From positions 82,487 through 146,486 of the forward strand of contig VMRT01000006.1 of the NCBI GenBank assembly GCA_007713455.1: a stretch of 64,000 nucleotides of DNA. The letters are read 5' to 3'. The stretch comes from Pseudomonas sp. Its GTDB lineage: Bacteria > Pseudomonadota > Gammaproteobacteria > Pseudomonadales > Pseudomonadaceae. The translations under genes were made by a program, and so were the position numbers. Under the pieces are notes generated by a model that was given only the letters and a program-made list of their open reading frames with translations, was not told the origin of the DNA and searched no databases. Shown piece by piece: positions 41,674-51,705 of the stretch; position 1 is the first letter of the stretch; every line of letters starts with the position of its first letter.

Positions 41674-42257
41674 ATACCGCTCTTTCCCGCGCGGATGGTC
41701 CGCGCTTCGTTCGCTACTGCAGGCTCGGCGCCATGCATTTCGAGACAGTGCAGCCAGAGCATTTGCCGTTGCTGCACGACTGGCTGCGCCGCGACTACGC
41801 GCGCTTCTGGGGCATGGGCCATTTGAGCCTGGCGCAGCTGGCCAATTACGTCGACGAGATCCAGCACAGCAGCCATCGCGACATTGCCCTCGGTATGTGC
41901 AACGGCGAACCCGCGTTCCTTTTCGAGGGCTATCACCCAGCCCATGACCGCCTCGCCGACCACTACCAGGTGCGCCCCGGCGACCGCGGCATGCACCTGC
42001 TGCTCGCCCCCTGCGAAAAGCCCGTGCACGGCTTCAGCCTGGAAGTCATGCGCAGCATCCTCGCCTACCAGTTCGCCGACCCATTCGCGCGGCGCATCGT
42101 TGTCGAGCCGGATGCGCGCAACGCCAAAGTGCATGCGCTCAACCGCCGGGTCGGCTTCGTCTACCAGCGCCTGCTGCAGCTACCGGAAAAGGATGCCTGC
42201 CTGGCGTTCTGCACGCGCGCGCAGTTCCTCGCCACCCTTCAGGAGAATCCGCAATGA
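41670..42257 (+). CDS. GNAT N-hydroxy-diamine acyltransferase (DesC / IucB-like)
   Basis: 195 aa. It has the siderophore acyltransferase signature of the RhbD/IucB family: PLLHDWLRRDYARFWGMG, GYHPAHDRLADHY, PGDRGMHLLLAP and ARRIVVEPDARNAKVHALNRRVGF. It acylates the N-hydroxy amine with succinyl- or acetyl-CoA to form the hydroxamate. In enterobacterial DfoC this domain is fused to the synthetase; here it is separate, as in Streptomyces. ATGA overlaps at both ends. Confidence 0.9.
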   Translation: MNTALSRADGPRFVRYCRLGAMHFETVQPEHLPLLHDWLRRDYARFWGMGHLSLAQLANYVDEIQHSSHRDIALGMCNGEPAFLFEGYHPAHDRLADHYQVRPGDRGMHLLLAPCEKPVHGFSLEVMRSILAYQFADPFARRIVVEPDARNAKVHALNRRVGFVYQRLLQLPEKDACLAFCTRAQFLATLQENPQ

Positions 42258-44062
42258 ATCAGCTCGTGCACCTGCCAACCGCCGCCGGCGATCTGGCCAC
42301 CGAACACCTGCAGGCCGAACATTGGGCCCGCGCCAATCGCCTGCTGGTGAAGAAAGCGCTGGCCGAGTTCAGCCACGAGAAGCTGTTCAGCCCCGAGCCA
42401 CTGGGCGACAGCCACTACCGCGTCGCAGTGCCGGACAGCTCGATCGAGTACCGCTTCAAGGCGCGACGACTGGCGCTGGATCACTGGTCCATCGTTACCG
42501 ACTCCATCGAGAAACTCAGCGATGGCCTGCAACAACCACTGGACGCGCTGAGCTTCATCATCGAGTTCGCCGACACTCTGGGCATCTCGGAAAACAACCT
42601 GCCGGTCTATCTCGACGAGATCAGCAGCACCCTGTTCGGCAGCGCCTACAAGCTCGCCAACAGCCCGCTGAGCGCCGCCCAACTGGCCCTGGCGGACTTC
42701 CAGCAGATCGAGACCGGCATGCGCGAAGGCCACCCGGGCTTCGTCGCCAACAACGGGCGGATGGGCTTCGACGCTCAGGATTACCGCGCCTACGCGCCGG
42801 AAGCGGCGAGTCCGGTGCGCCTGGTCTGGCTTGCCGTGCACCGCAGCCGCGCCAGCTACAGCGCCATCGACGGGCTCGACCAGCCGACCCTGCTGCGCGA
42901 GGAGCTCGGTGGTCAGCTCGAGGTGTTTCATAGCCAGCTGCGCGCGCTGCAGCTCGACCCCGACGACTACCTGCTGATGCCGGCGCACCCCTGGCAGTGG
43001 CACAACGTCCTCGCTATCGGCTTCGCCGCCGAGATCGCCAACCGGCAGATCGTCCTTCTCGGTCTGAGCAATGACCGCTACCTGGCGCAGCAGTCGATCC
43101 GCACCTTCTTCAACCAGAGCCAGCCGCAGCGGCGCTACGTGAAGACCGCCCTGTCGATCCTCAACATGGGCTTCATGCGCGGGCTGTCGCCCTACTACAT
43201 GCAGGCGACGCCCGCGATCAACGCCTACCTTGCCGAGCGTGTGGCCAACGACCCGCTGCTGCGCGACTGCGGCTTCCAGTTGCTGCGCGAAGTCGCGGCC
43301 ATCGGCTATCGCAATCCGTATTACGAGCAGGCACTGCCGGCCAGCAGTCCGTATCGCAAGATGCTTTCGGCGCTGTGGCGGGAGAGCCCTTATGGCCACA
43401 TTCAATCCGGCCAGCGGCTGATGACCATGGCCGCGCTGCTGCACAGCGACGGCGACGAACGCGCCCTGCTGGCAACGCTGATCAGTGCCTCGGGGCTGAC
43501 CGCCGACCGCTGGCTGCGCCAGTACCTCAATGCCTACCTGAGGCCGCTGCTGCACTGCTTTTATGCCCACGACCTGGTGTTCATGCCGCATGGCGAGAAC
43601 CTGATTCTGGTGCTGGAAGATCACCTACCGGTGCGCGTGCTGATGAAGGACATCGGCGAGGAAGCGGTGATTCTCGATGGCGACGCGCAGATCCCCGAGG
43701 CCGTAGGCCGTCTCGCGGTATCGGTGCCCGACGAGCTCAAGGTGCTGTCTATCTTCACCGACGTGTTCGACGGCTTCTTCCGCTACCTAAGTCAGATTCT
43801 CGATGAGCAAGTCGGCCTGCCGGAACAGCGCTTCTGGCAACAGGTCGCCGACTGCATCGCCGACTACCAGGCCAGCCAGCCGCAGCTGCGCGACAAGTTC
43901 GCCCGCTACGACCTGTTCGCCGAGGAATTCGCCCGCTCCTGCCTGAACCGTCTGCAACTGGGCAACAACCGGCAGATGCTGGATCTGGCCGATCCGGCCG
44001 GTGCGCTGAAATTCGCCGGCACCCTGAAAAACCCCGTCGCGCCCTATGCGCCGGAACGCTGA
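42254..44062 (+). CDS. NIS siderophore synthetase (IucA/IucC family, DesD type)
   Basis: 602 aa. It joins N-hydroxy-N-succinyl diamine units with ATP and closes the macrocycle. The ATP-binding loop EGHPGFVANNGRMGF is present, HPWQW lies in the core, and the C-terminal FhuF-like/IucC tail with HGENLILVLEDHLPVR follows. With its neighbours it predicts a cyclic or linear dihydroxamate or trihydroxamate of the bisucaberin/putrebactin or desferrioxamine type. The last 17 nt overlap the reductase gene. Confidence 0.93.
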   Translation: MNQLVHLPTAAGDLATEHLQAEHWARANRLLVKKALAEFSHEKLFSPEPLGDSHYRVAVPDSSIEYRFKARRLALDHWSIVTDSIEKLSDGLQQPLDALSFIIEFADTLGISENNLPVYLDEISSTLFGSAYKLANSPLSAAQLALADFQQIETGMREGHPGFVANNGRMGFDAQDYRAYAPEAASPVRLVWLAVHRSRASYSAIDGLDQPTLLREELGGQLEVFHSQLRALQLDPDDYLLMPAHPWQWHNVLAIGFAAEIANRQIVLLGLSNDRYLAQQSIRTFFNQSQPQRRYVKTALSILNMGFMRGLSPYYMQATPAINAYLAERVANDPLLRDCGFQLLREVAAIGYRNPYYEQALPASSPYRKMLSALWRESPYGHIQSGQRLMTMAALLHSDGDERALLATLISASGLTADRWLRQYLNAYLRPLLHCFYAHDLVFMPHGENLILVLEDHLPVRVLMKDIGEEAVILDGDAQIPEAVGRLAVSVPDELKVLSIFTDVFDGFFRYLSQILDEQVGLPEQRFWQQVADCIADYQASQPQLRDKFARYDLFAEEFARSCLNRLQLGNNRQMLDLADPAGALKFAGTLKNPVAPYAPER

Positions 44063-44807
44063 AACCCAATGGGCGGATGACGAGGCGCTGAACGACCTGC
44101 TGCTGCGGGTGCGCAGCGCCCTGCCGGGACTGGACGGGCGCGTCGGCTCGCCAAGACCCGACGAGCTGATGCTGGATCGCCCGCAGTCGCTGGCCGCCCT
44201 GCTGGCGCACTGGCAGGCGGCGCACCCGGAAGCGGGCCGCCATTACTGGGCCGCGCGCTGCTGGACGCTGCTGGTCTGGCAGCCCATCTATCTGCAGGTG
44301 CTGGCCGTGCAACTCGATGGCCAGTCACCCGAGCTGGAGGGCATGGCGCAGGGTATGCAGCAGGGCTTCGTCGCCGGTTTCTGCCTGCCGGATCATCAGC
44401 CGCTGCGCGCCGACGCCCAGCACCTGCTGCGCCATGCCGGGCAGCAGATCCGCCAGTTCTGCGCCCAGGCCCATGCGGCTTGCGGCGCGTTGCTCGGCCT
44501 GCATCCGAAGCTCGCGCAGCGTCTCGCTGCGGACTGCGTGATGGCCGCGCTGCTGCACGCGCAACGGACCGATGGTTGCGGCAACCTGCAGCTTTGCCGT
44601 CGCGCCGATGCCTGGCTGGATGCGTGCGGCATGCAGGGCGCCAGCGGCCTGCTGGCGGTGCAACTGGCCGAGGGAGGCACCCGTCTCGGCTTGCAGCGCA
44701 AGGCCTGCTGCCAGCATTTCCGCCGCGCCGATGGCGAGCTCTGCGACAGCTGCCCGAAGCTGCCGCTCGCCGAGCGCACTCGACGCCTGCGCGAGCAGCA
44801 TGGTTAG
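44046..44807 (+). CDS. FhuF-like siderophore ferric reductase
   Basis: 253 aa. The C-terminus has the FhuF [2Fe-2S] motif C-C-x10-C-x2-C (around residues 226-240; [17 protein letters not shown]). Such cytosolic proteins reduce iron(III) in imported hydroxamate complexes. It ends the siderophore operon and overlaps the synthetase gene by 17 nt. No receptor or FhuBCD-type importer is in the window. Confidence 0.87.
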   Translation: MRRNAETQWADDEALNDLLLRVRSALPGLDGRVGSPRPDELMLDRPQSLAALLAHWQAAHPEAGRHYWAARCWTLLVWQPIYLQVLAVQLDGQSPELEGMAQGMQQGFVAGFCLPDHQPLRADAQHLLRHAGQQIRQFCAQAHAACGALLGLHPKLAQRLAADCVMAALLHAQRTDGCGNLQLCRRADAWLDACGMQGASGLLAVQLAEGGTRLGLQRKACCQHFRRADGELCDSCPKLPLAERTRRLREQHG

Positions 44808-44947
44808 CGCTCGCTGACCTCGGGCAGCATCCCGACACCTTACGCAGCTGGATACACATCACGCGGGCGAACCTTGTGGCTGCCGCGGGCGTTTCTTTGC
44901 TAATGTCGCGCCCGTTTCCGACTCGCCGCCGACGACAGGTTCCCGCC

Positions 44948-45190
44948 ATGGCCCGCAAGAAAGCTGCCCTCGATTTCGAACAATCCCTCGCCGAGCTGCA
45001 ACAGCTGGTGGAACGCCTGGAAAGCGGCGAGCTGTCGCTGGAAGACTCGCTGACCTGCTTCGAACAGGGCATCGGCCTGACCCGCGACTGCCAGGCTGCG
45101 CTGAGCCAGGCCGAGCAGAAGGTGCAGATCCTGCTGGAACGCGACGGCAGCCTGCAGGAAGCCCCCTTCGAGTCGGACCCCGAAGCATGA
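44948..45190 (+). CDS. xseB: Exodeoxyribonuclease VII small subunit
   Basis: 80 aa, all helical. The family pattern [28 protein letters not shown] is visible (about residues 9-36). It partners XseA to degrade single-stranded DNA. It starts the conserved xseB-ispA-dxs operon; its stop overlaps the ispA start (ATGATGA). Confidence 0.96.
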   Translation: MARKKAALDFEQSLAELQQLVERLESGELSLEDSLTCFEQGIGLTRDCQAALSQAEQKVQILLERDGSLQEAPFESDPEA

Positions 45191-46077
45191 TGATCGGCGA
45201 CTACCAGAAACGCTGTCAGCAGCGCGTCGACGGCTGCCTCGAAACCCTGTTCGTCGCGCCGCTGCCGCAGCTCGAACGCCTCTATCAGGCCATGCGCTAC
45301 AGCGTGATGAACGGCGGCAAGCGCGTCCGCCCGCTGCTGGTCTATGCCGCCTGCGAAGCACTGAACGGCGACAAGGCCAGCGCTGACGGCGCCGCCTGCG
45401 CCGTCGAGCTGATCCACGCCTACTCGCTGGTGCACGACGACCTGCCGGCCATGGACGACGACGACCTGCGCCGCGGCCAGCCCACCACGCACAAGGCCTT
45501 CGACGAGGCCTGCGCGATCCTCGCCGGCGATGGCCTGCAGAGTCTGGCTTTCGAGGCCATGGCCCAGGCCGAGCACAATCCGCAGGACGCCACGCTGCGC
45601 CTGCGCATGTTCGCCGTACTGGCCCGCGCCGCCGGGCCGGCCGGGATGGTCGGCGGTCAGGCCATCGACCTCGGCTCGGTCGGGCTCAAGCTCGATCGCG
45701 ACGCCCTGGAGCTGATGCACCGGCACAAGACCGGCGCGCTGATCGAAGCCAGCGTGCAGCTCGGCGCGCTCGCCAGCGGCCATGCCGACGCCGACAACCT
45801 CGCCTCGCTGAGCCAGTACGCACGCGCCATCGGCCTGGCCTTCCAGGTGCAGGACGACATTCTCGATGTCGAAAGCGACACCGCGACCCTGGGCAAGCAC
45901 CAGGGCGCCGACATCGCCCGGGACAAGCCCACCTATCCGGCACTGCTCGGCATGGAGGCGGCCAAGGCCTATGCCCTGGAACTGCGCGACCAGGCACTGC
46001 ACGCGCTGCGCCCGTTCGATATCTCCGCCGAGCCGTTGCGCGAGCTGGCGCGCTACATTGTCGAACGACGCAACTGA
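45187..46077 (+). CDS. ispA: Farnesyl diphosphate synthase
   Basis: 296 aa trans-prenyltransferase that makes C15 farnesyl diphosphate from IPP and DMAPP. The first aspartate-rich motif is [14 protein letters not shown] and the second is [14 protein letters not shown] is present near the start. The second of two adjacent Met codons may be the actual start. It lies between xseB and dxs. Confidence 0.96.
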   Translation: MMIGDYQKRCQQRVDGCLETLFVAPLPQLERLYQAMRYSVMNGGKRVRPLLVYAACEALNGDKASADGAACAVELIHAYSLVHDDLPAMDDDDLRRGQPTTHKAFDEACAILAGDGLQSLAFEAMAQAEHNPQDATLRLRMFAVLARAAGPAGMVGGQAIDLGSVGLKLDRDALELMHRHKTGALIEASVQLGALASGHADADNLASLSQYARAIGLAFQVQDDILDVESDTATLGKHQGADIARDKPTYPALLGMEAAKAYALELRDQALHALRPFDISAEPLRELARYIVERRN

Positions 46078-46185
46078 GCCTTTCGCTGAAATAGCAGTCA
46101 AACCCCTACCGGACCCGGGGCCGTTCTTATCGAAGGACCCTTCGGGTAAACTGCCGCTCTTTTTTCAACAACAATGATCCGCCTG

Positions 46186-48084
46186 ATGCCCAAGACTTTT
46201 CACGAGATCCCTCGGGTTCGCCCCACGACGCCCGTTCTTGACCGAGCGGCGACCCCCGAACAGCTGCGCCGACTGGGCGAGGCGGAACTCGAAGAGCTTG
46301 CCAACGAACTGCGCCAGGAGCTGTTGTACAGCGTCGGCCACACTGGCGGGCACTTCGGCGCCGGCCTCGGCGTGATCGAACTGACCATCGCCCTGCACTA
46401 CGTCTACGACACCCCGGACGACCGGCTGGTGTGGGACGTCGGCCATCAGGCCTATCCGCACAAGATCCTCACCGGTCGCCGCGAGCGCATGGCCACGCTG
46501 CGTCAGAAGGACGGCCTGGCCGCCTTCCCGCGCCGCTCGGAGAGCGAGTACGACACCTTCGGCGTCGGTCATTCCAGCACCTCGATCAGCGCCGCCCTGG
46601 GCATGGCGGTCGCCGCCCGTCTGAAAGGCGAGCAGCGCAAGTCCATCGCGGTGATCGGCGACGGCGCGCTCACCGCCGGCATGGCCTTCGAGGCGCTCAA
46701 CCACGCCCCGGAAGTCGGCGCCAACATGCTGGTGGTGCTCAACGACAACGACATGTCGATCTCGCGCAACGTCGGCGGGCTGTCCAACTACCTGGCCAAG
46801 ATTCTCTCCAGCCGCACCTACTCGAGCATGCGCGAAGGCAGCAAGAAGATCCTCTCGCGCCTGCCGGGTGCCTGGGAAATCGCCCGCCGCACCGAGGAAT
46901 ACGCCAAGGGCATGCTGGTGCCCGGCACGCTGTTCGAGGAACTGGGCTGGAACTACATCGGCCCCATCGACGGCCACGACCTGCCGACGCTGATCGCCAC
47001 CCTGCGCAACATGCGCGACCTCGACGGCCCGCAGTTCCTCCATGTGGTGACGAAGAAGGGCAAGGGCTTCGCCCCCGCCGAAGCCGACCCGATTACCTGG
47101 CATGCGATCAGCAAGCTGGAGCCGGTCGGCGCCCCGGTCAAACCGAAGAAGCCCTCAGGGCCCAAGTACTCCAATGTGTTCGGCCAGTGGCTGTGCGACA
47201 TGGCCGCCGCCGATCCGCGCCTGACCGGCATCACCCCGGCGATGAAGGAAGGTTCGGACCTGGTGACCTTCAGCGAGCGCTACCCGCAGCGTTACTTCGA
47301 TGTCGCCATCGCCGAGCAGCACGCGGTGACGCTGGCGGCCGGCATGGCCTGCGAAGGCATGAAGCCAGTGGTGGCGATCTACTCGACGTTCCTCCAGCGC
47401 GCCTACGATCAGTTGATCCACGACGTCGCGGTGCAAAACCTCGACGTGCTGTTCGCCATCGACCGCGCCGGCCTGGTCGGCGAAGACGGCCCGACCCATG
47501 CCGGCAGCTTCGACCTGTCCTACCTGCGCTGCATCCCCGGCATGCTGGTGATGACGCCCAGCGACGAGAACGAGATGCGCCGCATGCTCACCACCGGCTA
47601 CCACTTCGAAGGCCCGGCCGCGGTGCGCTATCCGCGCGGCAGCGGCCCCAACGCCGCCATCGAGCCCGGGCTGGAACCGCTGGAGATCGGCAAGGCCGTG
47701 GTGCGCCGTCAGGGCAGCAAGGTGGCGCTGCTGGTGTTCGGTGTGCAGCTGCCCGAAGCGCTGCAGGTCGGCGAGGCGCTGGACGCCACGGTGGTCGACA
47801 TGCGTTTCGTCAAACCGCTGGACGAAGCCCTGCTGCGCGAACTGGCTGGCAGCCACGAGCTGCTGGTGACGATCGAAGAGAACAGCATCATGGCTGGCGC
47901 CGGCAGCGCGGTAGCCGAGTTCCTCACTGGCGAAAGCATTCTCAAACCGATGCTGCATCTGGGCCTGCCCGACTACTACGTCGAGCACGCCAAGCCCAGC
48001 GAAATGCTCGCCGAGTGCGGCCTGGATGCGGCCGGCATCGAAGCGGCCGTACGCAAGCGGCTTGCGGCACTCGGCAAAGCCTGA
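46186..48084 (+). CDS. dxs: 1-deoxy-D-xylulose-5-phosphate synthase
   Basis: 632 aa thiamine-diphosphate enzyme. It condenses pyruvate with glyceraldehyde 3-phosphate, the first step of the MEP pathway. The ThDP motif [16 protein letters not shown]...LNDNDMSIS, the [14 protein letters not shown] region and the transketolase segment [18 protein letters not shown] are intact. The ATG at 46186 (MPKTFHEIP) agrees with P. aeruginosa Dxs; an ATG 12 nt upstream is less likely. It supplies precursors to ispA in the same cluster. Confidence 0.97.
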   Translation: MPKTFHEIPRVRPTTPVLDRAATPEQLRRLGEAELEELANELRQELLYSVGHTGGHFGAGLGVIELTIALHYVYDTPDDRLVWDVGHQAYPHKILTGRRERMATLRQKDGLAAFPRRSESEYDTFGVGHSSTSISAALGMAVAARLKGEQRKSIAVIGDGALTAGMAFEALNHAPEVGANMLVVLNDNDMSISRNVGGLSNYLAKILSSRTYSSMREGSKKILSRLPGAWEIARRTEEYAKGMLVPGTLFEELGWNYIGPIDGHDLPTLIATLRNMRDLDGPQFLHVVTKKGKGFAPAEADPITWHAISKLEPVGAPVKPKKPSGPKYSNVFGQWLCDMAAADPRLTGITPAMKEGSDLVTFSERYPQRYFDVAIAEQHAVTLAAGMACEGMKPVVAIYSTFLQRAYDQLIHDVAVQNLDVLFAIDRAGLVGEDGPTHAGSFDLSYLRCIPGMLVMTPSDENEMRRMLTTGYHFEGPAAVRYPRGSGPNAAIEPGLEPLEIGKAVVRRQGSKVALLVFGVQLPEALQVGEALDATVVDMRFVKPLDEALLRELAGSHELLVTIEENSIMAGAGSAVAEFLTGESILKPMLHLGLPDYYVEHAKPSEMLAECGLDAAGIEAAVRKRLAALGKA

Positions 48085-48093
48085 CGTCGTTTT

Positions 48094-48123
48094 GGTGGAT
48101 GGGTGAAGCGTCATCCACCCTAC
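48094..48123. repeat. REP-like palindrome after dxs
   Basis: Arms GGTGGATG/CATCCACC with a 10-nt loop, followed by CTAC. It shares the TCCACCCTAC end with the units at 20236 and 20278. It sits 10 bp after the dxs stop, a typical place for REP units. Confidence 0.6.
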
Positions 48124-48180
48124 ACTGGCCACTCCGAGTCGCCCCATCGGCAGACTCGCGCCCTCAAAGCGGGCGGATGT

Positions 48181-48657
48181 TCAGCCACGCAACAACAAAT
48201 CACCCTCGATCGGCACGTAACGCGTCGCCGCACGGATCAGCGATTGCGCGGTAAGTCCCGGTACGCCATAGGCGGTCGCTTCGGCGCCGCCGGCCCGCAC
48301 CCGATCGAGCAGCAGGTCGAAATCGCCATCGCCGGACGCCAGCACCACCTCGTCGACCCGTGCCGCCGCATCCAGCACGTCGATGGTGATGCCCACATCC
48401 CAGTCACCCTTGGCCGAGCCGTCGCTGCGCTGGATATAGGGCTTGAGCTTCACCGTGAAACCGAGGTTGCGCAGGATTTGCTGAAACTGCTGCTGGCGTG
48501 CGTCACCGCGCTCGATGGCGTAGGCATAGGCCTCGACGATGGTGCCGCGACGGCTGACATCGGTCCACAACGCGGAATAGTTGAAGTGGCAGCCATGGGC
48601 CTGCCGCACGGTGTAGTAGAGGTTCTGTACATCGGCGAACAGGGCGATCTTCTTCAC
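48181..48657 (-). CDS. NYN (PIN-like) domain protein, LabA/DUF88 family
   Basis: 158 aa from a GTG start. The core has the first acidic residue in ALFADVQNLYY, a second in KGDWDVGITIDVL, and ASGDGDFDLLLDRVRAGG, the acidic set expected of PIN-like nucleases. The frame is open to an upstream start at 48708 that would overlap the divergent neighbour region, so GTG at 48657 (VKKIALFADVQN) is preferred by family similarity. The substrate is unknown; RNA is likely. Confidence 0.85.
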   Translation of the reverse strand: MKKIALFADVQNLYYTVRQAHGCHFNYSALWTDVSRRGTIVEAYAYAIERGDARQQQFQQILRNLGFTVKLKPYIQRSDGSAKGDWDVGITIDVLDAAARVDEVVLASGDGDFDLLLDRVRAGGAEATAYGVPGLTAQSLIRAATRYVPIEGDLLLRG

Positions 48658-48773
48658 GCGGCAGCCCGAATCTGAAAGGGGGCTCCAGTATGGACGGCGA
48701 AATCGCACATGTCCCGTCCTTGCCGCATCCGTTACAGTGGCGCCCCGAAACGATTACTCACCTTCGGTCTGCA

Positions 48774-49454
48774 ATGAACGTTCTTGCCATCCTGCGTGAG
48801 GCCTGGTTCTTCTACTCCCGCCACTTCCTGACCATCGTCCGGCTCTGCCTGCCGCTGATCCTGCTCGAAAGCGCGACACGCCTGGCGCTCGATCACTGGC
48901 TCGGCGAAAACGTCCTGCCCGCCCTGGACCTGCTGGTGGGCCTGATCTTCTATCCGCTGTACGTCGGCGCGCTGATCCTTTATCTGGATGCGCGCAGCCG
49001 TGGCCACGATCCGGCGCTGCGTGCGGTCTACGCCCGGGCCCTGCCGCTGTGGCCAGCGCTGGCCGTGCTCTCGGGGCTCGGCTCACTGCTGATCATGCTC
49101 GGCGCCTCGCTGTTCGTGCTGCCCGGCATCTGGGTCATGGTCAAGATCGCCTTCGCCGAGTACCTGCTGGTCTTGCGTGGCCTGACACCGCTGGCGGCGC
49201 TGAAGGAGAGCTTCGCCCTCACCCGCGGGCATTTTTTGCTGATACTGGGCTGCGTGATGACCGTGCTGTTGCCGATCTGGATGCTGGAAACCTGGATCGC
49301 CGCCCAGCTGTTCGCCGAGCAGACGCCACCACTGTTGCCGGCGATGTTGCTGGACGCCGTGGTCGGCCTGCTGCAGTTGCTGCCGACGATCATGCTGTTC
49401 CGCTGCTTCATGCTCTGCACCGAGCCGCCGACACGCCAGCCGGACAACGGCTGA
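48774..49454 (+). CDS. YciC/UPF0259-like integral membrane protein
   Basis: 226 aa with about five to six hydrophobic segments and the pattern LREAWFFYSRHFLTIVRLCLPL at its start, as in YciC (UPF0259) proteins. The function is not known. The ATG at 48774 is chosen since it begins the family-like sequence; the frame is open 84 nt upstream. It ends about 80 bp before the glyoxalase-like gene. Confidence 0.75.
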   Translation: MNVLAILREAWFFYSRHFLTIVRLCLPLILLESATRLALDHWLGENVLPALDLLVGLIFYPLYVGALILYLDARSRGHDPALRAVYARALPLWPALAVLSGLGSLLIMLGASLFVLPGIWVMVKIAFAEYLLVLRGLTPLAALKESFALTRGHFLLILGCVMTVLLPIWMLETWIAAQLFAEQTPPLLPAMLLDAVVGLLQLLPTIMLFRCFMLCTEPPTRQPDNG

Positions 49455-49531
49455 GCGGTCTTTCGACGGAGGTTCAGGCGAGGCGCGCAGAGCCTGCTAG
49501 GCTTGCTCCGGCCACATCAGGAGACCCCGCC

Positions 49532-49960
49532 ATGGCCGACCAGAACCCAAGCATCCTTTCGCACATTTCACTGGGCAGCAATCGCTTCGACGAAGCGGTT
49601 GCCTTCTACGACCACGTCCTCGCCACCCTTGGCTGCAGGCGCATCCTCGAACACCCCGGCGCCGTCGCCTGGGGCCGTGAATACCCGGAATTCTGGATTC
49701 AACGACCCATCGACGGCGGCAGCGCGTCGGTGGGCAACGGCACCCACGTCGGCTTTTTCGCCGCGGATCAGGCCGAGGTCGACGCCTTCCATCACGCGGC
49801 GATCGCCGCCGGCGCAAGCGATGAAGGCGCACCCGGCCCGCGCCCGGAATATGGCGAGCCCTACTACGGCTGTTTCGTACGCGATCTGGACGGCCACAAG
49901 ATCGAGGCGTCCTACTGGGATGTGGCGCTGATGCAGCAACTCTACGGCAGCGGCAGCTAG
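49532..49960 (+). CDS. VOC (glyoxalase/bleomycin-resistance) family protein
   Basis: 142 aa with a paired beta-alpha-beta-beta-beta VOC layout: HISLGSNRFDEAVAFYDHVL near the start and YYGCFVRDLDGHKIEASYWD at the end with the last metal-ligand Glu position. The typical members are small lactoylglutathione-lyase-like proteins; the substrate is unknown. CAGGAG lies 9 nt before the ATG. Confidence 0.88.
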   Translation: MADQNPSILSHISLGSNRFDEAVAFYDHVLATLGCRRILEHPGAVAWGREYPEFWIQRPIDGGSASVGNGTHVGFFAADQAEVDAFHHAAIAAGASDEGAPGPRPEYGEPYYGCFVRDLDGHKIEASYWDVALMQQLYGSGS

Positions 49961-49970
49961 CCAGCTGCGC

Positions 49971-50801
49971 TCAGGAGGCGCGCCCGCCAAGCAGCCGCGG
50001 CAACAGCAGGCTCTGGTACAGCCGCGGAAAACAGCGCGCCAGCAGCTGGGCTTTCCAGTCCAAGTTGGACAGCACCAGCAATCGGCGCCGGCGCAGCGCG
50101 CCCTGATAGATCGCCTCGGCCACATCCTGCGGCGAAGCGACTCGGCCGATATCCAACGCAGGGGTTGGCGCGGTCGAACCATCGCCGACCAGCACGTTCT
50201 TGCGCAGATCGGTGGCGGTGTAGCCGGGGCAGACCAGCATGACGTTCACGTCGGTCTCGCGAAGCTCGCAACGCAGCGTCTCGAACAGCCCGTGCAGGGC
50301 ATGCTTGCTGGCGTTGTAGGCGGCCCGGTTGGGCACCGGCGAATACTGCGAAAGCGAGCTGAGCACAATGATCTGCCCGCCGCGGGAGATCAGACTGGGC
50401 AGCGCGGCCTGGGTGCAATGCAGCGCGCCGTAGAAATTCACCGCCATCACCCGCTCGAACACTGCCAGGCTGGTATTCGCTACCGGGCTGCGGTGAGTGA
50501 TGCCGGCGTTGTTGACCAGCACGTCGATGCCGCCGTAACGCTCCACCACCAGCGCAATCGCGCGCTGCACCGCCTCGGCATCGCTGACGTCACAGCACAA
50601 CCCCAGCGCATCGGCATTGTGGTGATCGGCCAGATGCTGCACCAGGCCATCCAGCGCATCCTGATGCAGATCGAAGATCACCAGCCGCGCGCCAGCCTGT
50701 GCCATGCGCACCGCCAGCGCGCGGCCGATCCCGGCACAGCCGCCGGTGATCACTACCAGCTTGCGGTTGAACACCTTGCGATCGAACACCTTGCGCTGCA
50801 T
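49971..50801 (-). CDS. Short-chain dehydrogenase/reductase
   Basis: 276 aa classical SDR. The Rossmann motif is TGGCAGIGRALA, the NNAG motif and the catalytic Ser and YNASK (Tyr-x-x-x-Lys) are intact. The C-terminal part (QGALRRRRLLVLSNLDWKA) is like enzymes that work on lipid-like substrates near membranes. AAGGAG precedes the ATG at 50801. It is convergent with the VOC gene, 10 bp apart. Confidence 0.9.
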   Translation of the reverse strand: MQRKVFDRKVFNRKLVVITGGCAGIGRALAVRMAQAGARLVIFDLHQDALDGLVQHLADHHNADALGLCCDVSDAEAVQRAIALVVERYGGIDVLVNNAGITHRSPVANTSLAVFERVMAVNFYGALHCTQAALPSLISRGGQIIVLSSLSQYSPVPNRAAYNASKHALHGLFETLRCELRETDVNVMLVCPGYTATDLRKNVLVGDGSTAPTPALDIGRVASPQDVAEAIYQGALRRRRLLVLSNLDWKAQLLARCFPRLYQSLLLPRLLGGRAS

Positions 50802-50887
50802 ACCCCTACTCCTTCGTGCCGCACGCCTGCCTTTCGGTATGAGCATAGGTCGATATAGGCCGACATTCCTCACCCTGCTGCAGCAAT

Positions 50888-51703
50888 ATGGCTCATGGAC
50901 AACCGGGCATCGGCTGCGCATCCTTGTTGGAACAGCGCAAGGCAGCGATCGATCCATTGAAAGCATTCATCTATCTGGCCCTGGCCTCCCTTCTCGGCTT
51001 ACCAGCCGCGGTCCTGGCCAATCCCGTTTCGCAACGAGTCCTCAACGTCGGCTACTACGAGTTCGCCCCGGCCATCTACACCGATGCTCAGGGCATGGCG
51101 CGCGGCGAGCTGGCCGAACTGACCCGCCGCGTCGCGCGTCAGGCCGGCTACGGCGTGCGCTTTCGAGGGCTGCCCGGCGCCCGCCTCTACGCGGCGCTGG
51201 AGAATGGCAGCATCGACCTCTGGCCTGGAGCCCAGGGCAAGCCGGAGCTGGCGACCCATACGCTGGAAGGCCGGCATACGCTCAGCCAGATCAATCTCAA
51301 CCTCTACCGCCTTGCCGGTACACCGGCGCCGCGCCTGCCGGACGACCTTGCCGGCAAGTCGCTGATCCTGATCGGCGGCTACAGCTATTGGCCGAACGTC
51401 AACGCGCTACTGGACGATCCCGGCCTCGACCTGCGCCTGCTGCGCACCAGCAATCACCTTTCCGCGCTGGAAATGCTGCAGCGCAACCGTGGCGATTACC
51501 TGCTCGACTACCAGATTCCAGTGGAACAGGCCCGCCAGCGGCTACGGATGGAGGCGCTGCCCTACCAGCGCCTGGCCCAGGTGCCGATCCACTTCATCGT
51601 CTCGCGTCATGCACGCGACGCCGCGGCCATCGTCACCGCACTCGACGACGCCTATGAAGCGTTGCGCGTCGCCGGCGAGGACCTCAGTCTGCCGTCGGAT
51701 TGA
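50888..51703 (+). CDS. Periplasmic substrate-binding protein (SBP_bac_3-like)
   Basis: Up to 271 aa. A signal peptide (FIYLALASLLGLPAAVLA, cleaved near ANP) is followed by a small solute-binding domain (LNVGYYEFAPAIYTDAQGMA, GELAELTRRVARQAGY). No transporter genes adjoin it. The start is uncertain: with the ATG at 50888 the signal would be about 25 residues in. A TTG just before KAFIYLAL would give a cleaner signal. The ligand is unknown. Confidence 0.75.
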   Translation: MAHGQPGIGCASLLEQRKAAIDPLKAFIYLALASLLGLPAAVLANPVSQRVLNVGYYEFAPAIYTDAQGMARGELAELTRRVARQAGYGVRFRGLPGARLYAALENGSIDLWPGAQGKPELATHTLEGRHTLSQINLNLYRLAGTPAPRLPDDLAGKSLILIGGYSYWPNVNALLDDPGLDLRLLRTSNHLSALEMLQRNRGDYLLDYQIPVEQARQRLRMEALPYQRLAQVPIHFIVSRHARDAAAIVTALDDAYEALRVAGEDLSLPSD

Positions 51704-51705
51704 GC

